A DNA stretch of 64,000 nucleotides from positions 62,001 through 126,000 of the forward strand of contig NZ_JAJUXH010000011.1 of assembly GCF_021390245.1 (NCBI RefSeq), in the 5' to 3' direction. Within the stretch, counting starts at the first letter, position 1. Each line of letters starts with the position of its first letter. Source of the DNA: Dyadobacter sp. CY323. Its GTDB lineage: Bacteria; Bacteroidota; Bacteroidia; Cytophagales; Spirosomataceae. The notes beneath the pieces are model-generated. The model made no database searches. It was not told the DNA's origin and worked only from the letters and a program-made list of their open reading frames with translations. Shown here one piece after another: positions 1 through 9,290 of this stretch. The position numbers were made by a program, and so were the translations under genes.

Positions 1-1281
1 TGCAATCCCCGAAGAAAGTACGTGGGTAGTACTCACCGGAAGTCCCATATAAGATGAAACACCGATTGTACTGGCCGCAACCAATTCAGCAGAAGCACCT
101 TGTGCATAAGTAAGATGTTGCTTTCCGATTTTTTCACCAATCGTGACCACAATTCGTTTCCAGCCTACCATTGTTCCCAATCCAAGTGACAACGAAATCA
201 TTAAAATTACCCAATCGGGTGCGTAATCTGTGTATCGTCTGATACCCGTCTCGCTTCCTGACTGCATTTTAAGATACGCTTTGTCCGATGCGCTGAGGTT
301 CGTCTGGTCGTTGTCCAGGATCGTTTTCGTGTTACGGCTGATCAAAAGCAGTGAGCGGCGCGCGTCCATTCTCTGGTCAAGCGGAAGACGGTGTTCAGGC
401 AGCGGATGACTGATCTGCGTTTTCAGCGTGACAATTTCGTTTTTAATGGTCTGCAGATGAAAACGATCCGTGACAGATAATCTGGTGGAATCAATTCTGT
501 TGATTGACTGCTCAATTCCTATCAGATCGGCTTTCATTAACTCGGGATCCTTTTTGTTGTCTAATGCAAAATGCGCCGGTACAATCCCGATCAAAATCAA
601 CATCACAAGTCCTACTCCTTTTTGTCCGTCATTAGATCCGTGAAAAAAACTGACCAATGTACAGGTTGTGATCAAAATGGCGCGTATCCAGATCGGCGGC
701 GGTTGATTCTTCTTAGGTTCACTGAAAACAATTTCGCGGATCGGTTTTGAAAGCGATCTTCTCAACACAAACATGATGATGATCGCCATCGCAAAACCGA
801 AAATCGGAGAGCTCAGCAACGACATGAATAATTCTTCCGCCTTCGACCAGTTTACACCGGCAGCATTTGAGTTTTCAGGCATGAATGTAAATGCAAGCCC
901 GACTCCCAGAATGGAACCTATTAAGGTATGTGAACTCGAACTCGGAAGTCCGAAATACCAGGTACCCAGGTTCCATATAATGGCGCTGAACAACAATGAA
1001 AAGACCATTGCCGCACTGTGGTAGACATTCTGATCGATCAAAAGCTCAACCGGCAGCAGATTTACAATGCCCATGGCGACCGCGATGCCACCGAAAAACA
1101 CACCGCAGAAATTCATAAAACCGGACCAGATTACAGCCACATTTGGTTTTAATGAGTTGGTATAAATAACAGTTGCTACCGCGTTGGCAGTATCGTGAAA
1201 ACCGTTAACAAATTCGAATGCACAGGCCGCTAAAAGACTAAAAGCGAGGAGGAGAAAAATGTCGGTTTCAAGACCAAACAT
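1..1281 (-). CDS. Inorganic phosphate transporter, PiT family (C-terminus off the left edge)
   Basis: An open frame of 427 codons starts at the ATG complementary to 1279-1281 and runs off the left edge without a stop. The N-terminus is hydrophobic and contains GFHDTANAVATVI, a PiT signature. Near the edge it contains GASAELVAASTIGVSS and LPVSTTHVLSSG, the second PiT half-repeat. A charged cytoplasmic loop (about codons 245-330) separates the halves, as is usual in Bacteroidota PiT proteins. The expected role is low-affinity phosphate uptake coupled to a cation across the inner membrane. Probably only a few tens of residues are missing. A promoter -7-like element lies just upstream (1309-1316). 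Confidence 0.9.
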   Translation of the reverse strand, partial: MFGLETDIFLLLAFSLLAACAFEFVNGFHDTANAVATVIYTNSLKPNVAVIWSGFMNFCGVFFGGIAVAMGIVNLLPVELLIDQNVYHSAAMVFSLLFSAIIWNLGTWYFGLPSSSSHTLIGSILGVGLAFTFMPENSNAAGVNWSKAEELFMSLLSSPIFGFAMAIIIMFVLRRSLSKPIREIVFSEPKKNQPPPIWIRAILITTCTLVSFFHGSNDGQKGVGLVMLILIGIVPAHFALDNKKDPELMKADLIGIEQSINRIDSTRLSVTDRFHLQTIKNEIVTLKTQISHPLPEHRLPLDQRMDARRSLLLISRNTKTILDNDQTNLSASDKAYLKMQSGSETGIRRYTDYAPDWVILMISLSLGLGTMVGWKRIVVTIGEKIGKQHLTYAQGASAELVAASTIGVSSYMGLPVSTTHVLSSGIA

Positions 1282-1308
1282 AAAAGAGGTATGTTTTTAT
1301 TTATCGGG

Positions 1309-1316
1309 CAAAGCTA
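1309..1316 (-). promoter_or_regulatory. Putative -7 element of the PiT gene
   Basis: On the minus strand this reads TAGCTTTG, matching the Bacteroidetes -7 consensus TAnnTTTG, 28 bases before the start codon. No clear TTG -33 element is at the expected distance, so support is moderate. Confidence 0.4.
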
Positions 1317-1362
1317 CTTAATCCTGACCGATGAAATATTAAGAAATTGTTAAGACGAATTT

Positions 1363-2415
1363 TCAGACCGTTTCCTTATTTGCTAATTGACCGCACGCAG
1401 CATCGATATCTTTGCCCCTGCTTCGGCGCACGTGTACGGAAACACCTCTGTCTTCAAGGAATCCGGCAAACTTGTCCAGCTTATCTGCCGCGGTATTTGT
1501 GAAATCTGCCTCTGCGATCGGATTGTACTCAATAATATTAACCCGCGCCGGAACCCGTTTCGTAAACTCCCAGAGTTCTTTGGCATCCTGCAAAGTATCA
1601 TTGAAATTGTTAAAAACAATGTACTCGAATGTAATGCGGTTCCCGGTTTTTTTATAAAAGTAATTCAAAGCTTCCGCAAGATTATCCAGTGAGTTAGACT
1701 CATTGATCGGCATAATCTGGTTCCGTTTAACATCGTTTGCCGCGTGCAATGAGAGCGCCAGACGGAAACGGACTTCATCATCCCCGAGTTTTTTGATCAT
1801 TTTAGCAATGCCCGCTGTCGAAACTGTAATGCGTTTCGGGGACATATTCAGGCCTTCGGGAGAAGTTATATGTTCTATGGATTTCAAAACATTGGCGTAA
1901 TTCAGAAGCGGCTCGCCCATTCCCATATACACAATGTTGGTCAGAGGTGCCTTGAAACTCGCCTCCGCCTGACGTGCAATCGCGACTACCTGGTCGTATA
2001 TTTCACCGGCTTCGAGGTTCCGTTTGCGGTCCATATAGCCGGTTGCGCAAAATTTGCAGGTCAGCGAACAACCTACCTGGCTGCTCACACAGGCTGTCAT
2101 CCGGTCGGCTGCCGGAATCAGCACACCTTCAACCAGATTACCATCAAAAAGTCTGAATGCGGATTTGACCGTACCATCATTGCTTTGTTGTTGCTTGGCG
2201 ACATCAAGTGAATAAATCACAAAATGCTCGTTCATAAGCTGGCGGGTAGCCAGCGAAAGATTGGTCATTTCGTCAAATGAGTTGGCTGATTTCTTCCAGA
2301 TCCACTCATAAATCTGCTTCGCCCTGAACGCCTTTTCCCCACGGTCGGCCATCCAGTTCTTAATCTGGGTAATATCCAGTTTCCGGATGTCCTGCTTAAT
2401 CTGTGTCTCGGTCAT
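1363..2415 (-). CDS. rlmN: 23S rRNA (adenine-2503-C2)-methyltransferase RlmN
   Basis: Product of 350 residues, normal for the family. It is a radical SAM enzyme that methylates C2 of A2503 in 23S rRNA and, in many bacteria, A37 of some tRNAs. The radical SAM cluster motif CxxxCxxC is visible at C116, C120 and C123 (GCSLTCKFCATG). The C-terminal cysteine that carries the methyl group is C341 (AACGQL). GMGEPLLN and the SLHA motif of the family are also present. The ATG at 2415 is the only start that keeps the helical N-terminal domain. It is a monocistronic gene between the PiT transporter and a CvpA/YqeY pair. Confidence 0.97.
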   Translation of the reverse strand: MTETQIKQDIRKLDITQIKNWMADRGEKAFRAKQIYEWIWKKSANSFDEMTNLSLATRQLMNEHFVIYSLDVAKQQQSNDGTVKSAFRLFDGNLVEGVLIPAADRMTACVSSQVGCSLTCKFCATGYMDRKRNLEAGEIYDQVVAIARQAEASFKAPLTNIVYMGMGEPLLNYANVLKSIEHITSPEGLNMSPKRITVSTAGIAKMIKKLGDDEVRFRLALSLHAANDVKRNQIMPINESNSLDNLAEALNYFYKKTGNRITFEYIVFNNFNDTLQDAKELWEFTKRVPARVNIIEYNPIAEADFTNTAADKLDKFAGFLEDRGVSVHVRRSRGKDIDAACGQLANKETV

Positions 2416-2516
2416 TTTTATTTTTTGTCAAATACTAAGATCGTATTTAACCATTTTAGCCTTAAAGGTACTGAAACTCAATAATGAAAACTTAACCTTT
2501 CCCGGATTTCGAAAGT

Positions 2517-3050
2517 TCAATCGTCCAGATATTCGGTTTTCCATTCACGGATGAGGTCAGTGCCCGATGGCATTAGCGTCATTGCTTTTGTGATCACATT
2601 TGGAGCGATGGGCACTACAATGGGATAAAGATAGGTATCGTCAGTCCGGTGCGCGGGGATTTTGACACCAATCATATTTACCAGCCAGAAGAATACGCTT
2701 ATTCCAAAAACCCAGGTAAATATCCCGACCATAGCCCCTGCAAAACGATCGAAAGTCCCGAGAATGGAAAAACGCAGCGAGCGACGGATTGCATACCCGA
2801 ACTGATTTAATAAAAAGATAGTGGGAAAAAAGATTGCCGAGAATCCGACGTATGGCAATATTCTTTTGGCTGCACTGTCACTAAAATAAGGGGTCAGGAC
2901 TTCCATACCTAACCCTAAAAATTTAAACCCCAAAATCATGGCAACCACAAGACCTGCAATTCCAATTATTTCAATCAAAAGGCCTTTGCGGTAACCATGC
3001 AATGCTCCCCAGAGAAGGGGAAGAAGGATGAGAACATCCAATAATTTCAT
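2517..3050 (-). CDS. CvpA family membrane protein
   Basis: Product of 177 residues with about four hydrophobic helices (roughly residues 5-20, 25-47, 65-90 and 103-128). The N-terminus LDVLILLPLLWGALHGYRKGL has the typical CvpA/colicin V production form, with an RKG after the first helix. E. coli CvpA is an inner-membrane protein needed for colicin V production and envelope homeostasis; the molecular activity is unknown. Its start overlaps the stop of the upstream YqeY gene by four bases (ATGA), so the two are translationally coupled. Confidence 0.85.
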   Translation of the reverse strand: MKLLDVLILLPLLWGALHGYRKGLLIEIIGIAGLVVAMILGFKFLGLGMEVLTPYFSDSAAKRILPYVGFSAIFFPTIFLLNQFGYAIRRSLRFSILGTFDRFAGAMVGIFTWVFGISVFFWLVNMIGVKIPAHRTDDTYLYPIVVPIAPNVITKAMTLMPSGTDLIREWKTEYLDD

Positions 3051-3496
3051 GCTAACAAACTCTTAACCAATGTAGAAACAACACGTCCTTCTGCCTGCCC
3101 TGCCAATTCTTTGGTTGCTACCCCCATTACTTTGCCCATGTCCTGCGACCCTGATGCTCCAACCCTTGCGATAATTTCCTGCAATTTCACCTTCACTTCA
3201 TCCTCCGTCAATTGCTTCGGAAGGAACTGCTCGATTACCGCAAGCTCGGCTTCCTCTTTTTCCAAAAGATCGGGACGGTTCTGGGTTTTGTAAATATCCG
3301 CTGATTCGCGGCGTTGCTTGGCAGCTTTGGTAAGTAGTTTGAGTTCGTCATCGGAAGATAGTTCTCCGGTTGCCCCACCTTTTGTTTCTTCGAGCAAGAT
3401 CAGTGATTTAATGGCACGAAGCGCGCGCAATGTATCCTGATCTTTGGCGCGCATTGCATCTTTAATACCTGACTCAACCTGGCTTTTTAGTGACAT
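3047..3496 (-). CDS. GatB/YqeY domain protein
   Basis: A 149-residue stand-alone YqeY-type protein related to the C-terminal tRNA-binding domain of GatB. It starts SLKSQVESGIKDAMRAKD and contains KLLTKAAKQRRES and AVIEQFLPKQLTEDEV, which are family hallmarks. YqeY proteins resemble the domain of Asp/Glu-tRNA amidotransferase that contacts tRNA; their own role is not established. It is the first gene of a two-gene operon with the CvpA gene, and a -7-like element lies about 80 bases upstream. Confidence 0.92.
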   Translation of the reverse strand: MSLKSQVESGIKDAMRAKDQDTLRALRAIKSLILLEETKGGATGELSSDDELKLLTKAAKQRRESADIYKTQNRPDLLEKEEAELAVIEQFLPKQLTEDEVKVKLQEIIARVGASGSQDMGKVMGVATKELAGQAEGRVVSTLVKSLLA

Positions 3497-3573
3497 ATTT
3501 TTAATGTTGAATTTGGAATGAATGATTAATCTCAGATTTTTGACTGAGATTGTTAAATTTGCTCACAAGCCTG

Positions 3574-3581
3574 CAAAGGTA
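3574..3581 (-). promoter_or_regulatory. Putative -7 element of the YqeY-CvpA operon
   Basis: It reads TACCTTTG on the minus strand, matching TAnnTTTG. It leaves a leader of roughly 70 bases containing a short hairpin (arms CTCAG/CTGAG, 3531-3549). No clear TTG at -33. Confidence 0.35.
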
Positions 3582-3682
3582 AATGAATCATCCAAATTGC
3601 ACTTCACACATTCAGACATTCTCCGTTCCAAGGCAGCATTCAATCATTCACTCCGCTCCACGGCGGATTCACTCATTAAACT

Positions 3683-4402
3683 ATGACCCGACTAAGCGTC
3701 AACATTAACAAAATCGCAACGCTCCGCAATTCCAGAGGAGGCGACAACCCTAATGTTCTGAAAGTCGCTTTGGACTGCGAGCGGTTTGGGGCGCAGGGAA
3801 TTACGGTTCATCCACGGCCCGATGAGCGGCATATCCGGTATCAGGATGTGTTCGATTTGAAACAAGTCGTGACGACTGAATTTAATATCGAAGGAAATCC
3901 ATCTGAGAAAAAATTCGTTGAGCTTGTTTTGGCAAATAAACCGGATCAGGTAACTCTCGTACCCGACGCATTGCATGCGATTACTTCAAATGCGGGCTGG
4001 GATACGATAGGAAATGCGAGTGAATTGACGGAACTGGTATCCATTTTCAAATCTGCCGGGATCCGCGTTTCCGTTTTTGTGGATGCCGACGAGCGGATGG
4101 TAGAAGGCGCAAAAGCCTGCGGCGCGGATCGTGTAGAGCTCTACACGGAACCTTATGCGGCAGGGTATTTTGAAAACCGCCAAAAAGCAGTGTTGCCTTT
4201 TATATATGCCGCCGAAAAAGCCAAAGAAATTGGGTTAGGCTTAAATGCAGGCCACGATCTCAGTCTGGATAATCTTCGTTTTTTGAAACAAAGCATTCCC
4301 TGGCTGGACGAAGTTTCGATCGGCCACGCATTAATCGCCGATGCGCTTTATATTGGTTTGGAAAATACGATCCAGATGTATCGGCGGGAATTGGAATTGT
4401 GA
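3683..4402 (+). CDS. pdxJ: Pyridoxine 5'-phosphate synthase PdxJ
   Basis: Product of 239 residues, the normal PdxJ length. It condenses 1-deoxy-D-xylulose 5-phosphate with 3-amino-2-oxopropyl phosphate to give pyridoxine 5'-phosphate, the ring-closing step of DXP-dependent vitamin B6 synthesis. Recognisable motifs are [14 protein letters not shown] at the N-terminus, [17 protein letters not shown]-like and GLNAGHDL, plus [10 protein letters not shown] near the end, which form the phosphate and substrate pockets of the TIM barrel. It is transcribed alone, divergent from yqeY and convergent with the Gfo/Idh/MocA gene. The leader (3590-3680) is rich in short imperfect CATTCA-type repeats. Confidence 0.97.
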   Translation: MTRLSVNINKIATLRNSRGGDNPNVLKVALDCERFGAQGITVHPRPDERHIRYQDVFDLKQVVTTEFNIEGNPSEKKFVELVLANKPDQVTLVPDALHAITSNAGWDTIGNASELTELVSIFKSAGIRVSVFVDADERMVEGAKACGADRVELYTEPYAAGYFENRQKAVLPFIYAAEKAKEIGLGLNAGHDLSLDNLRFLKQSIPWLDEVSIGHALIADALYIGLENTIQMYRRELEL

Positions 4403-4407
4403 ACGCC

Positions 4408-4440
4408 AGACTTGGCAAGTCTTTAAGACTTATCAAGTCT
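4408..4440. terminator. Hairpin between convergent pdxJ and Gfo/Idh/MocA genes
   Basis: Nested inverted repeat: outer arms AGACTTG/CAAGTCT (7 bp) and inner arms AAGTC/GACTT. It begins six bases after the pdxJ stop and lies just past the stop of the opposing gene, so it may act on both transcripts. No clean U-run follows. Confidence 0.5.
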
Positions 4441-4448
4441 TCAGACGG

Positions 4449-5900
4449 CTACCACCCCGTCCGATACTCCCTTTTTACAAACTGATTGGCTACATCGAAG
4501 TTTGTGATCTTCATATTCGCGCCATCCAAGATCAGTTTTTGTCTGCCCGGGAAGTTGAAGCCTTTTCCGTCGGCCTTTGCTTCTCGATGCATGTAGGAAC
4601 GTACTGCCAGGTTTCCCAGTAATACAATTTCAGTTAATGGCCCCGATTGGTCGAAAGATGAACTTGTGTAAGTGCCAAAGCCTTTTTTGCAAGCCTGGAC
4701 AAATTGCTGCTGATGTCCTTCCCAGCTTCCTTTTACCAATGCACGGGGTTTGGTTGCAATCCTTACATTTTCAAATTTCTTTTCGGGCCAAAGTCGCGGA
4801 TTTTCTCCAAACATTTCTGCACTCAAAATCCCTTTTGTACCGATGAAAAGCATCCCGCCGTCGATGCTCCCGAACACGCTTTTGTAATCACAACCGTCCG
4901 GCAACCTCGGACGCATTCCGCCATCATACCACGAGAAGTTGATTTCTTTACCAGGTGTTTTTGAAGCAAATTTTAAATGGATGGATGCTGATGGCGGGCC
5001 AACATCATTTAAGAAGGATTGTTGAAAAAAGTCGGAATAAACGGAACCGACACTGCATTCTACCGAAGTCGGATAACCGAGATTCATTGCCCGAAATGGT
5101 ACATCTATAAAATGGCACCCCATATCGCCCAATGCTCCTGTACCAAAATCCCAGTAACCCCGCCATCTGAATGGCATATAGGCTTCATGATAATCGCGTT
5201 TGGGGGCAGTACCCAGCCATAAATCCCAGTCCACACCAGCGGGGACCGGCTGCGATTCACCTTTGTCTTTGGGCGACTTTACACCCTGCGGCCAAACCGG
5301 CCGATCCGTCCAGACTTCAATGGTATGGACTTCTCCTAGCACGCCGGATTGTACCAATGCTTCGGTCTGCCGGGTTCCGTCGCTGCTGCTGCCCTGGTTT
5401 CCCATTTGGGTGACAACTTTGTATTTTTTTGCAGCGGCAGTGAGGTTACGGGCCTCCCAGATATCTTTTGTTAATGGCTTTTCCAAGTAAACATGCTTTC
5501 CAAGTTCCATAGCGGCCATGGCAATGGGGAAATGCATGTGGTCGGGAGTAGTGACGAGAACAGCATCAAAATTCTTAGCCTCTTTTTCGAACATTTTCCG
5601 GAAATCCTTGTAATAAGGTGCATTCGGGAACTGTTTTCTATACTTTTCGGACTGACGGTCGTCCACGTCACAAAGTGCCACGATGTTATCCGTCCCGCCA
5701 TTATAAGCTTGCCTGACATTCACATCACCTTTGCCGCCACACCCTACCGCGGCAATATTCAGCTTATCACTTGGCGGAATGAAGCCTTTGCCAAGCACGT
5801 GGCGCGGGACGATCATAAAACCTCCGGCAGCCACAGCCCCGGTTTTTATAAAATCCCTGCGTCTTATCTCACTTTCAGTAGGTTTGTCTGGCTTTCCCAT
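4449..5900 (-). CDS. Gfo/Idh/MocA family oxidoreductase with Tat signal
   Basis: NAD(P)-dependent oxidoreductase of 483 residues from the chosen ATG at 5900; a longer frame to 5963 would put 21 residues before the signal peptide. RRRDFIKTG (residues 13-21) followed by AVAAGGFMIV is a twin-arginine export signal. The Rossmann motif is AAVGCGGKG, and the GFO signature EKPLTKD follows. The C-terminal part (FRWRGYWDFGTGALGDMG) is typical of large exported family members in Bacteroidota. These enzymes usually act on sugars or inositols in the periplasm; the substrate here cannot be read. The SCP2 gene lies 70 bases upstream on the same strand and may share its promoter. Confidence 0.9.
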   Translation of the reverse strand: MGKPDKPTESEIRRRDFIKTGAVAAGGFMIVPRHVLGKGFIPPSDKLNIAAVGCGGKGDVNVRQAYNGGTDNIVALCDVDDRQSEKYRKQFPNAPYYKDFRKMFEKEAKNFDAVLVTTPDHMHFPIAMAAMELGKHVYLEKPLTKDIWEARNLTAAAKKYKVVTQMGNQGSSSDGTRQTEALVQSGVLGEVHTIEVWTDRPVWPQGVKSPKDKGESQPVPAGVDWDLWLGTAPKRDYHEAYMPFRWRGYWDFGTGALGDMGCHFIDVPFRAMNLGYPTSVECSVGSVYSDFFQQSFLNDVGPPSASIHLKFASKTPGKEINFSWYDGGMRPRLPDGCDYKSVFGSIDGGMLFIGTKGILSAEMFGENPRLWPEKKFENVRIATKPRALVKGSWEGHQQQFVQACKKGFGTYTSSSFDQSGPLTEIVLLGNLAVRSYMHREAKADGKGFNFPGRQKLILDGANMKITNFDVANQFVKREYRTGW

Positions 5901-5970
5901 TTCTGATGTGCGGCGTTCTAAGTAAAACTTCAACCTGCATATCAGAAAAGACCAGCCCGCCAAAAGCCTA

Positions 5971-6273
5971 CTATCGCTCTTTGAATGTTTCCGCGATTTT
6001 CATCGCAACCCCCATATCACCATCAATTTTCAGCTTTCCGGTCATCAATGCCATCATCGCATTCATCTCTCCATCAATGAGTTTAAGTGCATTTTTAGTC
6101 GAAACTTCAAAGGTAGCATCTGCTTCCAGGTCGTCGTTGGAAACCGAATTCGGGATCGACTTTCCATCTACAAATACGGTACCTTCTTCGGTAACAAACC
6201 GGGCAGTGGCATTGAGGCCACTATTGGTACCCAAAATTTCTTTAATACGGTCAGTCAGGATTTGCAGACTCAT
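5971..6273 (-). CDS. SCP2 sterol-binding domain protein
   Basis: A 100-residue protein consisting of one SCP2 fold. It shows the usual ATFEVSTKNALKLIDGEM segment and the closing motif LMTGKLKIDGDMGVAMKI, where a G-K-L-K-I-x-G-D pattern is typical. Stand-alone SCP2 proteins bind lipids or other hydrophobic ligands; the ligand is not known. No signal peptide is present, so it is probably cytoplasmic. A near-consensus promoter lies upstream (6320-6350), making this the likely first gene of a short operon with the oxidoreductase. Confidence 0.88.
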   Translation of the reverse strand: MSLQILTDRIKEILGTNSGLNATARFVTEEGTVFVDGKSIPNSVSNDDLEADATFEVSTKNALKLIDGEMNAMMALMTGKLKIDGDMGVAMKIAETFKER

Positions 6274-6319
6274 AAACGGTGGCTTTTGTGTTGTTATAAT
6301 GAGATAAAAACTAAAAGAA

Positions 6320-6350
6320 CAAATGTAGGCGGCCTCATAAGAATATTCAA
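6320..6350 (-). promoter_or_regulatory. Bacteroidetes-type promoter of the SCP2 gene
   Basis: On the minus strand it reads TTG (6348-6350), 20 bp, then TACATTTG (6320-6327). Both elements and the spacing fit the TTG-N19-21-TAnnTTTG consensus, about 47 bases before the start codon. Confidence 0.65.
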
Positions 6351-6430
6351 ATGCCTTTGGTGTTTTCGCCTAAAACGGCAAATTTTACACTCTTCATCAG
6401 AAATGACTGCTGGATTTATTTACCTACCGA

Positions 6431-6913
6431 ATGAGTGATATTGCTAACCGCCCAACGTTCCTTACCGTTTTATGCTTTCTTACTTTTATGAGTTCTGTTT
6501 CAGGACTGTGGACACAATCGGAAAGATTATGGAACCCGGGCATCATGGCAGACAAAACCAGAGAAACGTTTGAAGCAGTCCGTGAAAATCTTGATGACCA
6601 GAATACGACTGCCGATACTAAAACGATGGATAAAATGTTTGAGTCGGTAATCGGGCAGACTACTGCGAAAACGATCACGACCGGCGCGATCATCATGCTA
6701 ATTTTCGAGTCCTTTTCACTGTATGCGGCATACCTGATGTGGAATCTTCAAAAAAAGGGCTTCTACCTTTATATGGCAGGAATCGGCGTGGCATTTTTAG
6801 CCCCGTTATTCCTGATCGGTGGGTGGCTCGGTGTAATTACTTCCATTGCCGGAATATTCCTCAGTGTCTTCATGCTCATCCTTTACGCATTTAATCTGAA
6901 ACACATGGAGTAA
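6431..6913 (+). CDS. Four-helix membrane protein of unknown function
   Basis: Product of 160 residues. A first hydrophobic helix (about residues 9-27) is followed by an acidic, polar extracytoplasmic stretch (about 30-78), then three more helices (80-105, 110-130, 132-155). The family is not recognised with certainty; it resembles small uncharacterised membrane proteins common in Cytophagales. The start at 6431 gives the sequence MSDIANRPTFLTVLCF, with the first helix directly after. It stands alone, divergent from the SCP2 gene and ahead of the ppiD-like gene. Confidence 0.75.
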   Translation: MSDIANRPTFLTVLCFLTFMSSVSGLWTQSERLWNPGIMADKTRETFEAVRENLDDQNTTADTKTMDKMFESVIGQTTAKTITTGAIIMLIFESFSLYAAYLMWNLQKKGFYLYMAGIGVAFLAPLFLIGGWLGVITSIAGIFLSVFMLILYAFNLKHME

Positions 6914-6939
6914 ACCTCCCGCATTTGTCGCGTAAGGCC

Positions 6940-6970
6940 TTGCATTCCATCAAGAAAAGATTTTATTTTG
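6940..6970 (+). promoter_or_regulatory. Putative promoter of the PpiD-like gene
   Basis: TTG (6940-6942), 20 bp, then TTATTTTG (6963-6970), one mismatch from TAnnTTTG. It leaves a very short leader before the ATG at 6992. Confidence 0.5.
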
Positions 6971-6991
6971 CGGACTAATTTGAATCGAGAA

Positions 6992-9109
6992 ATGGCTTTA
7001 ATAAACAAAATCAGAGAAAAATCCGGGGTTGCTGTCACCGTAATCGCTATCAGTTTAATTCTTTTCATGGTGGGAGGCGACCTTATGGGGCCTAATTCTT
7101 TCTTAGGAGGCGGCAACGATCAGGTTGTAGGTGAAATCGCAGGTAAGGAGATTAATATCAAAGATTTTCAAGGCCGGGTTGATGGTTTCCGTCAAAATTA
7201 CGAGGCACAATCAGGCCGCAGTCTGAATGAAAACGAACTTGCTTCACTGAGAGATCAGGCTTGGAACCAGTTTGTAGTGGACATCGCCTATAAAAAACAA
7301 TTCGAGGGTCTGGGACTTACCGTTACAGACGAAGAATTGTACGATATGGTGCAAGGTAACCACATCAGCCCCTCGATCCTGCAAGCATTTTCGGACCCTA
7401 CTACCGGACGTTTTGACAAAAATGCGGTTGTTAATTATTTAAAAAATCTCAAAACCCTTCCTATTGAGCAACAAAAATCATGGGAAAACTTTGAGAAAAG
7501 CCTGAGAGAAGAACGTACTCGTAGCAAATACGAAAACATGTTGAAACTCTCCACATACATTCCAAAAGCACAGGCTGAAAGAGAATATGTAGCACAGAAT
7601 ACCAAAGCCGATCTTCGCTACTTATATGTACCTTATTTCTCTGTTGTTGATACAACCATCAAGGTTACAGATTCTCAGCTTGAACAATACCTGAGCGCAC
7701 ATAAAAAGGAATATAAAGGAACAGACACGCGTTCCATCGAATACGTGACTTTCCCGATCCAGCCTGCCAAAGACGATAGCGCGGCCTTGTACAGCGAGAT
7801 TAAAGAACTTGCACGCGGACTTGCAACGGCACAAAACGACTCTGCTTTTGCGAGCATGAATTCCGATATTCCATTACCAATCAACATGTCCCTCGCTACC
7901 ATGTCGGATCAGTTGAAAGAAGCGGTGAAGACATTCGTTGCGGGCGGTGTTTATGGCCCGTACCGTGAAGGAAATACGTATTTGATTTACAAATACGGCG
8001 GAACAAAGATTGATACAGTGGCTTCCGCGAGAGCAAGCCACATTTTGATCAGTGCTGAAAACCAATCGGATTCGTCCAAGTCGGCCGCCCGTGCAAAAGC
8101 AGAATCGATTCTGGCTCAAATCCGCGCCGGTGCTAATTTCGAGGCATTAGCTGCTACTTCAAGTGCGGATCAGGGTTCTGCTCAACGCGGTGGTGATGTG
8201 GGTTACTTCCAGAACAACGGTGCTATGGTTAAGCCATTTGAAGAAGCCGTTTTTTCAACGAATACTGCCGGTTTGATCCCAAGATTGGTTGAAAGTCAGT
8301 TTGGTTTCCATATCATTAAGGTTACCGATCCAAAATCGAATACACTTTACCGTATCGCGGCCATCGGAAAAACGATTGCTCCAAGCCAGGCAACACGTGA
8401 TGAAGCTTACAGAAAAGCAGACGAGTTCGCGAATTCTGTCAAAACGAAGGAACAGTTTAACGAGGAAGTTAAGAAAAATAAGGCATTGGTTGTTGCGAAT
8501 GCAAACCGCATTCCTGAGTCCGCAACGAATGTGAATGCGATCCAGAATGGACGTGAGATCGTTCGCTGGGCATTTAAAGACGATACGAAGATCAATTCGG
8601 TGTCTCAGGTTTTTGAAACCGAAGAACAATATATCGTAGCCGTTCTGGTTGGCAAATCGGATGCAAAAGATGTGAAGGTAGATGACTTCCGCGACGAGCT
8701 GACAACTAAAGTTCGCAACCAGATCAAATCGGAACAGATCACTGCAAAGCTGAAAGGTGCCACCGGAGATCTCGAAACAATTGCTAAAAAATACGGTGCA
8801 GGTGCATTGGTTGAATCAGCAAATGACATTTCACTTGCAACCGGATTCCTGACCAGCGCAGGTTTTGACCCGATTGCACTCGGAAAAGTATTTGGTTTGA
8901 AACCAGGCCAGAAAACAGGTGTGTTCACGGGTGAAAACGGCGTATTCATCATGGAACTTGTTAATAAAACAGAAGCTCCGAAAATCGCCGATTTCACCCA
9001 ATACAAAACGCAGTTGACACAATCTCTCGAAGGCCGCATGTCTTACCTTGTCAACGAAGCGATCCGCGATAACGCAAAAATTGAAGACCGCCGCGCGAGA
9101 TTTTTCTGA
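6992..9109 (+). CDS. Membrane-anchored peptidyl-prolyl isomerase (SurA N-terminal plus parvulin domain), PpiD-like
   Basis: Product of 705 residues from the ATG at 6992; an in-frame TTG at 6968 was not used because MALINKIREKSGV is the conserved beginning. One membrane helix (about residues 12-28) anchors it in the inner membrane. A SurA-like N-terminal helical domain follows (about 40-210). The parvulin domain sits at about 345-450, with ASHILI, GGDVGYF and SQFGFHIIKV motifs. The C-terminal part is a second chaperone-like helical region. PpiD proteins assist folding of newly translocated envelope proteins in the periplasm. The gene ends at a strong terminator and is monocistronic. Confidence 0.92.
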   Translation: MALINKIREKSGVAVTVIAISLILFMVGGDLMGPNSFLGGGNDQVVGEIAGKEINIKDFQGRVDGFRQNYEAQSGRSLNENELASLRDQAWNQFVVDIAYKKQFEGLGLTVTDEELYDMVQGNHISPSILQAFSDPTTGRFDKNAVVNYLKNLKTLPIEQQKSWENFEKSLREERTRSKYENMLKLSTYIPKAQAEREYVAQNTKADLRYLYVPYFSVVDTTIKVTDSQLEQYLSAHKKEYKGTDTRSIEYVTFPIQPAKDDSAALYSEIKELARGLATAQNDSAFASMNSDIPLPINMSLATMSDQLKEAVKTFVAGGVYGPYREGNTYLIYKYGGTKIDTVASARASHILISAENQSDSSKSAARAKAESILAQIRAGANFEALAATSSADQGSAQRGGDVGYFQNNGAMVKPFEEAVFSTNTAGLIPRLVESQFGFHIIKVTDPKSNTLYRIAAIGKTIAPSQATRDEAYRKADEFANSVKTKEQFNEEVKKNKALVVANANRIPESATNVNAIQNGREIVRWAFKDDTKINSVSQVFETEEQYIVAVLVGKSDAKDVKVDDFRDELTTKVRNQIKSEQITAKLKGATGDLETIAKKYGAGALVESANDISLATGFLTSAGFDPIALGKVFGLKPGQKTGVFTGENGVFIMELVNKTEAPKIADFTQYKTQLTQSLEGRMSYLVNEAIRDNAKIEDRRARFF

Positions 9110-9134
9110 TCGGTCCGAAAAAAATCTTTACGAA

Positions 9135-9167
9135 AGAGGAGCAGAAAACATTTCTGCTCCTCTTTTT
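9135..9167 (+). terminator. Rho-independent terminator of the PpiD-like gene
   Basis: Perfect 13-bp stem (AGAGGAGCAGAAA and its complement, 9135-9147 and 9151-9163) with a 3-base loop and a T-run, 25 bases after the stop codon. Confidence 0.9.
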
Positions 9168-9290
9168 GGTTAGACTGCAAATTTTTCGAAAAAAAGTAAT
9201 AGTATTGCACCATGAAATGTCAATGGTACACTTAATATTATTCTTACTACCACATCTTCAATTATTACCAAACGATTTAATAAAAACACA